Source of the DNA: an uncultured Acetatifactor sp.
GTDB lineage: Bacteria; Bacillota; Clostridia; Lachnospirales; Lachnospiraceae
Reading direction: 5' to 3'
NCBI GenBank assembly: GCA_910577035.1
Contig: CAJTKW010000006.1
Span: 46,384 to 74,019 of the forward strand
DNA: 27,636 bases
Shown piece by piece: positions 1 to 7,758 of the stretch. The translations under genes were made by a program, and so were the position numbers. The first letter of the stretch is position 1. Every line of letters starts with the position of its first letter. The notes below the pieces were generated by a model. It worked only from the letters and a program-made list of their open reading frames with translations. It made no database searches and had not been told where the DNA came from.

Positions 1-802
1 CCGGCACCACGCTGCCGGTAAAATAGGACACCAGCGCATACACGGCTGCCAGCGCGGAGCAAATGATAATAAACAGCCCCAGCCCCAGGATCAGACTGAT
101 GGGTTTTACGCTAAAGGAAGAAATACCGTTGAAAGCCAGGGCAAGCATTTTTTTCAGGGGATATTTGGACTCTCCCGCCACCCGCTCTTTCCGGTCGTAA
201 TAAACACTGTCCGACTCATAGCCCAGCAGCGGCATCATTCCCCGCAGGAAAAGATTCTGTTCCTTATACCTGGAAAATTCCTCCACCGCCCGCCTGGACA
301 TCAGCCGGAAATCCGCATGGTTGTATACCGTCTTTACCCCCATCAGGTGCATGAGCTTATAGAACATCTGCGCCGTTGTACGCTTAAAAAAGGTATCCGT
401 CTTTCTCTCCCGCCTGACACCGTACACAATGTCACAGCCGCCGTGGTATTTGTCGATCATCTCTTCAATAACGTTCACGTCGTCCTGCAGATCCGCATCA
501 ATTGACACCGTGACATCACTCATGTCCTTTGCGGTCATCAGCCCTGCGGTCAGAGCCATCTGATGGCCTGCATTGGCGGCAAGCTTAACACCGCAGACCT
601 GCCGGGGATAAGCCCTGTGCTCCTCCTGAATCAGCTCCCAGGTCCTGTCCCTGCTGCCGTCATTCACAAAGAGAATGAAACTGTCCTCCGCAATTTTCCC
701 TTTCCCCGCCAGATCCTGCAGCACACCCCTGAGAGCCTCCGAAGCAATCTTCAGAACCTCCTCCTCATTATAGCAGGGCACTACTATTGCCAGCTTGTCC
801 AT
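1..802 (-). CDS. GT2 family glycosyltransferase, GtrB/DPM1-like (3' end cut by window edge)
   Basis: This is a family 2 glycosyltransferase of the polyprenyl-phosphate type, which loads a sugar onto undecaprenyl phosphate at the inner face of the membrane for cell-envelope glycan modification. I translated it by hand from the minus strand; 267 codons are visible and the C-terminus lies off the left edge. The N-terminus starts MDKLAIVVPCYNEEE. It is followed by VNDGSRDRTWE (nucleotide-sugar binding) and DADLQDD (metal-binding DxD region), then a HADFRLMSRRAV segment typical of GtrB/DPM1 enzymes. Near the visible end the first of the usual two C-terminal membrane helices begins (LILGLGLFIIICSALAAVY). 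The ATG at 802 has an AGAGG ribosome site about 7 nt upstream. It follows yebC by about 50 nt on the same strand and may be co-transcribed. Family is confident; the sugar and the acceptor are unknown. Confidence 0.88.
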   Translation of the reverse strand, partial: MDKLAIVVPCYNEEEVLKIASEALRGVLQDLAGKGKIAEDSFILFVNDGSRDRTWELIQEEHRAYPRQVCGVKLAANAGHQMALTAGLMTAKDMSDVTVSIDADLQDDVNVIEEMIDKYHGGCDIVYGVRRERKTDTFFKRTTAQMFYKLMHLMGVKTVYNHADFRLMSRRAVEEFSRYKEQNLFLRGMMPLLGYESDSVYYDRKERVAGESKYPLKKMLALAFNGISSFSVKPISLILGLGLFIIICSALAAVYALVSYFTGSVVP

Positions 803-853
803 ACAAATACCTCTGTATCTTCCATGCCGCCCCAGGCGGCATCAACCTGTCCC

Positions 854-1582
854 TTACTCGTCCCAATTATGATAAACTGCCTGCACATCGTCGTCTTCCT
901 CCAACAGATCCAGAGTCTTCTGCAGATTCTTAACGGCCGTCTCATCGGTCAGGCTCACATAATTCTGGGGAATCATGGTCACCTCTGCACTCAGCATGGG
1001 AATGCCGGCCTTCTCCAGCGCCGCCCGGACCTCCTCAAAGCTGTCGGGGTCGGTAAGCACCTCAAAGCTGTCCTCCTCTTCGCTGAAATCCTCGGCTCCC
1101 GCATCCAGGGCCGTCATCATCAGGTCATCCCCGCTCAGGTCACACTCTTCCCTGTCAATAATAATCTGGCCCTTCTTATCAAACATAAAAGATACACAGC
1201 CGGGAGTGCCCACATTCCCCTGTCCCTTGGTAAACGCACTCCTGACATTTGCGGCAGTACGATTCTTGTTGTCCGTGAGGGCATCCACGATAATTGCAAT
1301 CCCGTTGGGACCATATCCTTCATAGGTGACATACTCATAGGTGACGTTTCCCACGTCTCCCGCCGCCTTCTTGATCCCCCGCTCAATGGTATCGTTTGGC
1401 ATATTATTGGCCTTGGCCTTGGCAATGACGGTGGCAAGCTTGAAATTGTTGGCAGGGTCGGGCCCCCCCTCCTTCACTGCCACCGCAATTTCCCTGCCGA
1501 TAATGGTAAATATCTTACCCTTGGCCGCATCGTTCTTTTCCTTCTTGTGCTTGATATTGGCAAATTTTGAATGTCCTGACAT
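854..1582 (-). CDS. yebC: YebC/PmpR family protein
   Basis: This is a 242-residue YebC/PmpR protein, the usual family length. It opens with the family signature MSGHSKFANIKHKKEKNDA (usually MAGHSKWANIKHRK) and continues with the KANNMPNDTIERGIKKAAG and YEGYGPNGIAIIV blocks. An acidic C-terminal part is typical of the three-domain fold. Members have been described as DNA-binding regulators, and more recently as ribosome-associated factors that help translation through difficult proline-rich stretches. The sequence alone does not say which role applies here. A GAGGAG ribosome site precedes the ATG at 1582. The gene sits 47 nt after the CNNM/CorC gene and upstream of the glycosyltransferase, so a shared transcript is plausible. 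No promoter of its own is evident. Confidence 0.95.
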   Translation of the reverse strand: MSGHSKFANIKHKKEKNDAAKGKIFTIIGREIAVAVKEGGPDPANNFKLATVIAKAKANNMPNDTIERGIKKAAGDVGNVTYEYVTYEGYGPNGIAIIVDALTDNKNRTAANVRSAFTKGQGNVGTPGCVSFMFDKKGQIIIDREECDLSGDDLMMTALDAGAEDFSEEEDSFEVLTDPDSFEEVRAALEKAGIPMLSAEVTMIPQNYVSLTDETAVKNLQKTLDLLEEDDDVQAVYHNWDE

Positions 1583-1629
1583 ACTGTCGCTCCTCTTTTC
1601 TTAATTATTCTCAATCCATACTGGTCCCT

Positions 1630-3049
1630 TTATTCTGAATACTCACTGGTCCCCTTGCTCCGGCCGGCGGCGCCCTCTTCCTCCGGCTCCGGGGTATCCG
1701 GCAGCTTCGTCACCAGCACGCTCTGTATTACCTTGTTTTCCACGGTAAGCACCTTAAAATGATACCCGCTGTAATCCACGTCAAACTGCTCGTCCGGCTC
1801 GGGAATCCGGTCCATCCTGGAAATCAGGAACCCGTTCAGCGTCTCGAAATCCTCCTCCGCAAAGGAAATCCCGAAGCGCTCCTCCAGCTCCTCCAGCGGG
1901 GTCATGCCTTCTATGACGTATTCGTCATTCCCCTTTTCTTCGATGTGTTCACTCTCCACATCGTATTCATCCATGATGTTCCCCACGATCTCTTCCAGAA
2001 TATCCTCCATGGCCACCAGCCCGTCCGTCTGGCCGTACTCGTCCACCACGATGACCATCTGGAGCTTCTGTGCCTGCATCTCCCGGAACAGCTCGTCAAC
2101 GTTTTTGGTCTGAGGGACAAAATACGGCTCCCTCAGCAGTCCCTCCAGCTCCTTTAACGGCACATTCTGTTTCTCCCCGGAACCATGAAAGCGCATGGCA
2201 TCCTTCAGGTGCAGAATTCCCACAATGTGATCTATATTTTCCTCATATACAGGATAACGGCTGTTGGTTCCCCCCAGCATAAAGGCTACGGCATCCTTCA
2301 GCAGCATATCTGCGTCTATGGCCACCACATGGTTGCGGTGGGTCATGATATTCTGTGCTTCCTTATCGCCCAGCTCAAAGATATTGGAAATCATCTTTGC
2401 CTCACTGGCCTGGATAACACCCTGCTCATGACCCTCGTTCACCATATGAATGATTTCTTCCTCTGTCACGTCGCCCTCGCCCTCGTCGCTGCCGGCGCCG
2501 AACACCTTTATCATATATTCCGCATTTGCCACAAATCCCCTTCACGGTCACCGTTACCAGCCCGGTAAAGGGTGAGAGCAGCTTCGTCACAAAATAGACG
2601 GGATTGATACAGATATAGGCCCACTTCTCAGGCACTCTGGCAGCAATCTTCTTCGGCAGAAGGACACCCAGGGTCAGAATTATGTACAGGATCAGCAAAG
2701 TCGCCAGCACGGCTGCAGCTGCAAAAAAGACCTGCGCCGTCACCGCCTCCACCTCCATCTGCCGTTCCGCCAGGGAAATCAGGCCGTTTCGTATTGTCCG
2801 GAGCAGGATGGCACCAATGACCACATTCATCAGCGTGGTGATGAGCTGGACCGTTCCCACATACTCTGCGGGATTGCCGATTATCCTTTTGAGCTTTATG
2901 GACTTTTTGTCCTTCTCCTCATCGGCCCTCCTTTCCACCTCCTTTTCGTTCAGGGCTGTAATTGCCGCACCGAACCCGTAAAAAAACATATCGCTCAGCA
3001 ATAAGACAATAAACAAAATAATACTGGCCGCAGAACCTCCGTCGTCCAT
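1630..3049 (-). pseudogene. CNNM/CorC (HlyC) family transporter gene, apparently frameshifted
   Basis: Two overlapping frames together make one CNNM/CorC-type membrane protein, a family linked to Mg2+ or other cation transport and often labelled hemolysin. The N-terminal half (2426-3049, ATG at 3049) has the DUF21/CNNM membrane region: helices near FIVLLLSDMFFYGFGAAI, VQLITTLMNVVIGAIL and LLILYIILTLGVLLPKK. It then degenerates into Arg-rich nonsense (GVRRRQRRGRGRRDRGR). The C-terminal half (1630 to about 2532) carries the CBS pair (DVTEEEIIHMVNEG, HLKDAM, VVDEYGQTDGLVAMEDILEE) and the CorC/HlyC C-terminal domain (GYHFKVLTVENKVIQSV). The second frame is offset by one base. Removing one G from the AAAGGTG stretch at about 2505-2511 would join them as YDKVFGAGSD, giving about 472 codons, the normal length. 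A GTG at 2532 with AAGGGG upstream could allow separate translation of the C-terminal half, but it would lack the membrane domain. Family is confident; mutation versus sequence error is open. Confidence 0.8.
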
Positions 3050-3109
3050 TTTAAATATCTTTCCTCCATTTTAAGTTTCTTTTCAGTCCAAAAGACCACA
3101 TTATCCTTA

Positions 3110-3138
3110 AATATACCATTTAAACCCTTGTTCGTCAA
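3110..3138 (-). promoter_or_regulatory. Sigma-A-type promoter of the CNNM/CorC-yebC unit
   Basis: On the minus strand, TTGACG (plus 3133-3138) and TATATT (plus 3110-3115) are separated by exactly 17 nt. They lie about 60 nt upstream of the ATG at 3049. The only ribosome site, GGAGG, is about 13 nt from that ATG, which is rather long. The promoter sits just after the mazF stop, so this is a new transcription unit after the rex operon. Confidence 0.7.
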
Positions 3139-3162
3139 GAACCGCGTCAAACTCCGCAACGG

Positions 3163-3504
3163 TTATGTATCCAGTTCCAGGCTGACCATCAGGGCATGAT
3201 TTACCCTTCTCATAATATCACCGTCCAGATGACATACTTTGTCCTTCAGGCGCTTTTTATCAATTGTCCTCAGCTGCTCTAAAAGTACCACGGAATCCTT
3301 ATCCATATCATAAAGGGCAGCATTCAGCTCAATATGTGTGGGCAGCTTCGCCTTATTCATCTTAGAGGTGATCGCCGCACAGATGACCGTGGGACTATGC
3401 TTGTTTCCCACATCGTTCTGCACGATCAGCACCGGTCTGATGCCTCCCTGCTCCGAACCGATGACCGGTCTCAAATCCGCGTAATATACATCTCCTCGTC
3501 TCAT
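3163..3504 (-). CDS. mazF: Type II toxin, MazF/PemK (EndoA) family mRNA interferase
   Basis: The product is 113 residues, the normal size for a MazF/NdoA endoribonuclease that cuts single-stranded mRNA at short motifs. It starts MRRGDVYYADLRPVIGSEQGG and continues RPVLIVQNDVGNKHSPTVI, the conserved MazF barrel with the catalytic Arg region. LEQLRTIDKKRL matches the conserved Q-L-R-T-I-D-K-R segment of Gram-positive EndoA. The ATG at 3504 has GGAGG just upstream. In many Firmicutes the order is alr, mazE, mazF. Here alr is next door, but the 124-nt gap holds no recognisable antitoxin with a ribosome site, so this is an apparently orphan toxin at the end of the rex-nnr-alr unit. Its partner, if any, must be elsewhere or of an unrecognised type. 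Confidence 0.92.
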   Translation of the reverse strand: MRRGDVYYADLRPVIGSEQGGIRPVLIVQNDVGNKHSPTVICAAITSKMNKAKLPTHIELNAALYDMDKDSVVLLEQLRTIDKKRLKDKVCHLDGDIMRRVNHALMVSLELDT

Positions 3505-3628
3505 TTTCCCTCCAAATGATTCTGACAGACTCCCGGCCCGGCGGAAACCTGTTCCGTTGTTCAGGAAAAGTATTGCCCCATTCCGGCGCTTTATTCATTT
3601 ATAAGTATAGATCAGGATCCCGGATATT

Positions 3629-4792
3629 TCAGGGAGATATATAGATCCTTGGAATCCGCTTCCCGAAATCACAGACCAGTTCATAAGGGAACCTTCCTGA
3701 CAGGTCTCCCAGCTCTTCGGCGGTAATACATGCCCCGCCGTCCTTCCCCAGCAGCACCACCCTGTCGTCCTCCTTTGCCTCCGGTATATCCGAGACATCC
3801 ACCATAAACTGATCCATACAGATCCTGCCCAGAACAGGCGCCGGCTTACCGCAGATCAGCACATACCCTTTTCCCGACAGGCTCCTGGGGTATCCGTCAC
3901 CGTATCCCAGGGGAACGGTAGCCACCCTCATATCCTGCCCGGCGGTAAAGGTTCCCCCATAGCTGACGGACTGGCCCCTGTGGATGGTCTTTATGTAGAC
4001 AATACGGCTGTACAGGGACAATGCCGGCTCAAGCTCTGCCGTCGTCCTGTCCACCTCATCCGAGGGATAAAGCCCGTAAAGGACGATTCCCGCCCGCACC
4101 AGGTCCATATCCGCCCGGCGCATATCCAGGATACTGGCACTGTTGGAGCAATGCTTCAGCGGAACGGCACAGCCCAGCCTTTTCTCTGCCCGGGAAACGA
4201 AGCCAAGAAAGGTATCCAGCTGTTCCTCGGTGCTGGTTTTGTCCGCCTCATCCGCCCTGGCAAAATGTGTAAAGATCCCTTCTGCCTCTATCCCCTTTCT
4301 CCGCCCTATGTCCTCAATCAGCTTCAATCCTTCCTCATCCGGTGTGATACCGATCCTGTTCATCCCCGTATCCACCTTGATATGCACCTTGATTGTCTTC
4401 CCGGATCTTGCTGCCGCTTCCTCCAGCTGCTCCAGGCTGTCCCTGCGGAAGACCGCCGGCCGGATCTCTTCCTCTGCCAGCCGCTCATAGCAATAGGGGA
4501 AGGTATAACCCAAAGCCAGGATCGGTTTCCTGATCCCCGCCTGTCTCAGCTCATAAGCCTCCTCTGCCGTTGCCACGGCAAAGCCCCACATAAAATCCAG
4601 CTTTTCCAGTTCCCGGGCAATGGGCACGCTGCCGTGGCCGTAACCGTCCGTCTTGATGACCCCCATAATCCTTGTCTCCGGCGCCAGCCGGCTCTTCAGG
4701 ATGCGCGCATTGCGGACAATGGCCCCCAGATCCACTTCAAGGTAGCCCCTGCTGCAATATTCCGGTATGTTTGTCTGTTCTGTCCTGCTCAT
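3629..4792 (-). CDS. alr: Alanine racemase
   Basis: This is a pyridoxal-phosphate enzyme that interconverts L- and D-alanine, supplying D-Ala for peptidoglycan. The 387 residues are full length for the family. The PLP lysine is K47 in VIKTDGYGHG (usually VKADAYGHG). The second catalytic residue is Y278 in SVSYGGTF, at the start of the C-terminal beta domain. Other family blocks are IKVDTGMNRIG, EGIFTHFARAD, PLKHCSNSA, RAGIVLYGLYPS, VATVPLGYGDGYPR and GRICMDQFMVDVS. Its ATG overlaps the TGA of nnr (ATGA, 4 nt), which indicates translational coupling inside the rex operon. mazF follows downstream on the same strand. Product assignment is secure. Confidence 0.97.
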   Translation of the reverse strand: MSRTEQTNIPEYCSRGYLEVDLGAIVRNARILKSRLAPETRIMGVIKTDGYGHGSVPIARELEKLDFMWGFAVATAEEAYELRQAGIRKPILALGYTFPYCYERLAEEEIRPAVFRRDSLEQLEEAAARSGKTIKVHIKVDTGMNRIGITPDEEGLKLIEDIGRRKGIEAEGIFTHFARADEADKTSTEEQLDTFLGFVSRAEKRLGCAVPLKHCSNSASILDMRRADMDLVRAGIVLYGLYPSDEVDRTTAELEPALSLYSRIVYIKTIHRGQSVSYGGTFTAGQDMRVATVPLGYGDGYPRSLSGKGYVLICGKPAPVLGRICMDQFMVDVSDIPEAKEDDRVVLLGKDGGACITAEELGDLSGRFPYELVCDFGKRIPRIYISP

Positions 4793-6366
4793 CTTATCCT
4801 CTCATTCCCGTAAACAATATCCCCCGCCATGCAGCCGTGTTCCCCGTGCTGCCGGGCCGCTTTGTCTCCCATGCAGCCATGGACATAAGCCCCCACACAG
4901 GCAGCCCGGCAGGCATCCATGCCCTGGGCCATCAGGCCCGAGACAATGCCTGCCAGCACATCGCCGCTGCCTGCGGTGGCAAGCCCGCTGCTGCCGCTTA
5001 AGTTTACACAGACAGGCTCTCCCGTCTTACAGATAAAGGTCCTGGCATCCTTTGCCGCCACCACAGTCTGAAGCTCCATGGCCAGATCTCTGCCGTAGTC
5101 TGCGAGCCTTTCCTGGATTTCCGGGACAGTCCTGCCCAAAAGCCGGGCCAGCTCTCCCACATGGGGCGTCAGCACAATGCTGCGCCCGGTGCTGCCCTGC
5201 TCTGCCAGCATCCTTCGTATCTTAAGGCTCTCTGCCGCCAGATTCAGCCCGTCCCCGTCGATCAGCAGGGGAAGGGAGGACTCCGCCAGCGCCTGTGCCA
5301 GCATACTCCCTGCCTGGCGGTCCTTTCCCAGTCCGGGACCGATGGCTATCACATCCGCCCAGCCGAAATACGATGCAAATTCTTCCCGGGTTCCCACCAG
5401 GGCCTCCGGCACCGCCGTCTGTATTACGCTTCTGTTTTCCACGGGAGTAATGACCCTTACCATCCCTGCTCCCGCACGATAGGCGGCTTTTGCCGCCAGC
5501 ACCGCCGCCCCCGCCATTCCCGGACTTCCCGCTGCCAGCAGTACCTTGCCGAAGGTTCCCTTGTTTCCCCAGGGACAGCGCTTTGGCAGCAAGGCTTCCG
5601 GCTCCTCGTCCAACGCGTACATATCCGGCATTTTCTCTCCGAAAGCCGCCTCCGGAATGCCAATGTCCGCCACTGTGACCTTCCCTGCCGCAAGGCAGCC
5701 GGGATATAGCACCTCCCCCCGCTTGCAGTAAGCGAAGGCCACCGTTTCCTCCGCCGTCACACAGCTCCTGCCCATGATCCGGCCCGTGTCCGAGTTCACG
5801 CCGCTGGGTATATCCAGGGCGATCTTCCATCCCTGCAGCCCGTTAAAAAGCTCCACGGCTTCCTGCCGGACACCGGTAATATCCCTGGACAGCCCGATGC
5901 CGAAAAGAGCATCGACTAAGATAGTATATTCAGTTCTCTCCGGTTTGGTACAAAAAATAACCGGATAATGTTCCAGAATTTCCCGCTGCCGCGTCCACAG
6001 TTCTGACGCCCGGGCCTCGTCTCCGACAATCCATACCTCCACGCGGAAGTCCGCCCCGGAGAGCAGCCTTGCCAGCGCCAGCCCGTCGCCGCCGTTATTA
6101 CCGGTGCCGGCCATCACCAGCACCGTCCGCCTTTCACTCCCGGGCCGTCCTTTGCTCCCGGGCCGTCCGTCATTCCCGAACCACCCTTCACTCCCGAACC
6201 TTCCTTGCGGTTCCGGGCCTCCTTCCAGCCTCCGGCAGTACTTTTCAATCGACGCCTGTGCCGCCAGGGCGGCCCGCTCCATAAGGATCATGGCCGGGAT
6301 TCCGATCCCTTCCGTTGTAAACTTGTCAGCCCTGCGCATTTCCGCCGCATTCACCAGATATTTCAT
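4789..6366 (-). CDS. nnr: Bifunctional NAD(P)H-hydrate repair enzyme (epimerase + ADP-dependent dehydratase)
   Basis: The enzyme repairs hydrated NADH/NADPH: the N-terminal YjeF_N domain epimerises R- and S-NAD(P)HX and the C-terminal ribokinase-like domain dehydrates S-NAD(P)HX using ADP. I chose the ATG at 6366 (525 residues, MKYLVNAAEMRRADK) because GGAGGAGG lies just upstream. The open frame runs 25 codons further up but has no good site there. Epimerase motifs are VMAGTGNNGGDG and DALFGIGLSRDITG. Dehydratase motifs are GSPGMAGAA, IGPGLG, DGDGLNLA, VLTPHVGELARLLG and TAGSGDVLAG with the catalytic Asp. The odd part is residues 49-78, five six-residue Gly-rich repeats (GGPEPQ, GRFGSE, GWFGND, GRPGSK, GRPGSE) inserted just before the NNGGDG loop and encoded by 18-bp tandem DNA repeats. 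The gene lies in the rex operon and overlaps alr by 4 nt. Confidence 0.95.
   Translation of the reverse strand: MKYLVNAAEMRRADKFTTEGIGIPAMILMERAALAAQASIEKYCRRLEGGPEPQGRFGSEGWFGNDGRPGSKGRPGSERRTVLVMAGTGNNGGDGLALARLLSGADFRVEVWIVGDEARASELWTRQREILEHYPVIFCTKPERTEYTILVDALFGIGLSRDITGVRQEAVELFNGLQGWKIALDIPSGVNSDTGRIMGRSCVTAEETVAFAYCKRGEVLYPGCLAAGKVTVADIGIPEAAFGEKMPDMYALDEEPEALLPKRCPWGNKGTFGKVLLAAGSPGMAGAAVLAAKAAYRAGAGMVRVITPVENRSVIQTAVPEALVGTREEFASYFGWADVIAIGPGLGKDRQAGSMLAQALAESSLPLLIDGDGLNLAAESLKIRRMLAEQGSTGRSIVLTPHVGELARLLGRTVPEIQERLADYGRDLAMELQTVVAAKDARTFICKTGEPVCVNLSGSSGLATAGSGDVLAGIVSGLMAQGMDACRAACVGAYVHGCMGDKAARQHGEHGCMAGDIVYGNERIR
6133..6222. repeat. Five 18-bp tandem repeats inside nnr
   Basis: Five consecutive 18-bp units (6133-6150, 6151-6168, 6169-6186, 6187-6204, and a diverged 6205-6222) share a core of TCCCGGGCC or TCCCGAACC on the plus strand. 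They keep the nnr frame and encode the six-residue Gly-rich repeat. A related 18-bp pair occurs at 11355-11390. Confidence 0.85.
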
Positions 6367-6384
6367 AAGCCTCCTCCACAAGCC

Positions 6385-6414
6385 AAAAGACTGCCGCTCC
6401 CGCAGCAGTCTTTT
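6385..6414 (-). terminator. Intra-operon hairpin (possible attenuator) between the coiled-coil gene and nnr
   Basis: A perfect 10-bp stem pairs AAAAGACTGC (6385-6394) with GCAGTCTTTT (6405-6414) across a 10-nt loop. On the minus strand the right arm ends in TTTT, followed by GGC. It overlaps the end of the upstream gene (stop at 6413) and ends about 18 nt before the nnr start. The short T run suggests a leaky terminator or mRNA-processing/stability hairpin that lowers expression of nnr-alr-mazF relative to rex. Confidence 0.55.
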
Positions 6415-7018
6415 ACTTCGGATGTTGTTCCTCCGGATCATATGTCAGGTCAAAAAGCTCCAGCACCTCAGCGCCAAAGACATCGTGCATATAAGAGTAG
6501 ATGGCATGGTTTCGCTGCTCCATCATCTGCTTCCTGACCAACTGTTTCTTCAGCTCCACACGGATTTCCTCCACCCACTTTGAGATCTCGTCGATCTTTT
6601 CCGTGTTATCCTGCATGACAGCGTAACAGCAATCCATGGTAGCAAGCATCAGTTCAAAATTAACGCGGTCAATCTCCCGGGGCAGGTCCATCAGCTCATC
6701 CTGATACTCCTCAAGGCGCTCATTACACTCCTCCACCAGCTTTCTGTGCTGCTCCAGCTCCTTTTCCACCCCGGTGTTCCCCTGCTCCACCTGATCTGCC
6801 ATGGACACGATCTCGCCCATCAGCTTCTTTTTCATTTTCTTAATGTCCTTGGTCTCCGTGTTCAGCTTGCCCTGCCTTTTCAACAGGTCGTTCAGCCGGT
6901 TCTCGGTCTCCGCCACACTTTTCCTGGCATCGTCATCCAAAAGTCGGTACCATTTATTATCCAGCGTGAGGATCGGAATCTTTTTCCCATGAAGCGCCTC
7001 CGAAAACTGTTCTTTCAT
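6413..7018 (-). CDS. Conserved coiled-coil protein of unknown function
   Basis: I do not recognise a characterised family. The 201-residue product is soluble (no signal peptide or membrane helix), highly charged and mostly helical. An N-terminal stretch (residues 1-30, HGKKIPILTLDNKWYRLL) looks folded. Residues about 35-130 have heptad-like Leu/Glu/Lys runs (ENRLNDLLKRQGKL, ELEQHRKLVEECNERLEEY) typical of coiled coil. The tail ends LFDLTYDPEEQHPK. The ATG at 7018 is 3 nt after the rex stop, so it is certainly co-transcribed with rex and precedes nnr. The context (redox sensing, NAD(P)HX repair, cell-wall D-Ala) suggests housekeeping but does not define a role. Confidence 0.8.
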   Translation of the reverse strand: MKEQFSEALHGKKIPILTLDNKWYRLLDDDARKSVAETENRLNDLLKRQGKLNTETKDIKKMKKKLMGEIVSMADQVEQGNTGVEKELEQHRKLVEECNERLEEYQDELMDLPREIDRVNFELMLATMDCCYAVMQDNTEKIDEISKWVEEIRVELKKQLVRKQMMEQRNHAIYSYMHDVFGAEVLELFDLTYDPEEQHPK

Positions 7019-7021
7019 AAG

Positions 7022-7690
7022 CTATTCCTCTCTCTCGCCCTCAACGCGCATATCGATCCCCTTCTCATAGCGGTCAATATTATATGACAGCTTCATCAGG
7101 CTGTCGGAAAGGTGGACGTTTTCCACCTGTATCCCTTCCGGAACATTCAGGTCCACATGGGCAAAATTCCAGATGCCCCTGATACCGTTTTTCACCAGCT
7201 GCTCTGCCACTTCCCTGGCTCCGGTCTTCGGGATCGTCAGCACGGCAATGTCGATGTCGTTTTCCCTCACAAAGGAATCCAGCTCCTCCATGGACATCAC
7301 CTCGACGCCTCTGACCCGCTCACCCACAAACTCCGGATTCCGGTCAAACATGCCCTTGAAAATAAAGCCCCGGCGCTCAAAATTCAGATAATTTCCCAGC
7401 GCGCGCCCCAGGTTGCCTGCTCCCACAATGATAAAATTATGCTTCCTGTTCAGCCCCAGGATTTTGCCGATCTCGTCATAGAGATATTCCACATTATAAC
7501 CATAGCCCTGCTGGCCGAACCCGCCGAAATTATTCAGGTCCTGTCGGATCTGGGATGCCGTTACCTTCATCAGCTCACTCAGATCCTGGGACGATATTCT
7601 CTCCACACCCCCGTCCTTCAGCTCTTCCAGATACCTGAAATAGCGGGGCAGCCGCCCGATGACAGCCTGTGAAATTTCTTTCTCTTCCAT
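7022..7690 (-). CDS. rex: Redox-sensing transcriptional repressor Rex
   Basis: Rex senses the cytoplasmic NADH/NAD+ ratio. It binds operators upstream of fermentation and reductive-metabolism genes and leaves DNA when NADH binds. The 222 residues are full length. The N-terminal winged helix (about 1-80) includes IGRLPRYFRYLEEL, VTASQIRQDLNNFGGFGQQGYGYNVEYL, the diagnostic Rex DNA-binding signature. The Rossmann NAD(H) site starts at G90 (VGAGNLGRAL), and the C-terminal VLTIPKTGAREVAEQL and GIWNFAHVDLNVPEG blocks are conserved. It is the first gene of an operon with a coiled-coil protein, nnr, alr and mazF, and has its own promoter at 7714-7741. Linkage of Rex to NAD(P)HX repair makes functional sense because both concern nicotinamide cofactors. 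Confidence 0.97.
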   Translation of the reverse strand: MEEKEISQAVIGRLPRYFRYLEELKDGGVERISSQDLSELMKVTASQIRQDLNNFGGFGQQGYGYNVEYLYDEIGKILGLNRKHNFIIVGAGNLGRALGNYLNFERRGFIFKGMFDRNPEFVGERVRGVEVMSMEELDSFVRENDIDIAVLTIPKTGAREVAEQLVKNGIRGIWNFAHVDLNVPEGIQVENVHLSDSLMKLSYNIDRYEKGIDMRVEGEREE

Positions 7691-7713
7691 TGCTACCCAT
7701 TCTCCATATTCCT

Positions 7714-7741
7714 ATCATATCAGGTTGCATCAAAATGTCAA
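7714..7741 (-). promoter_or_regulatory. Promoter of the rex operon
   Basis: On the minus strand a perfect -35 TTGACA (plus 7736-7741) and -10 TATGAT (plus 7714-7719) are 16 nt apart. They lie in the 68-nt gap after the icd stop and about 25 nt before the rex ATG at 7690. No terminator hairpin separates icd from it, so readthrough from the citrate operon is possible. Confidence 0.75.
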
Positions 7742-7758
7742 TGGATTGTGCAATATTG

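Noticed and set aside
563..1570. 335-codon plus-strand frame across yebC and the glycosyltransferase
   Set aside because: Shadow of two well-supported minus-strand genes.
3395..3598. 67-codon frame in the alr-mazF gap as a possible MazE
   Set aside because: It mostly overlaps mazF in another frame, has no ribosome site, and does not resemble an AbrB-type antitoxin.
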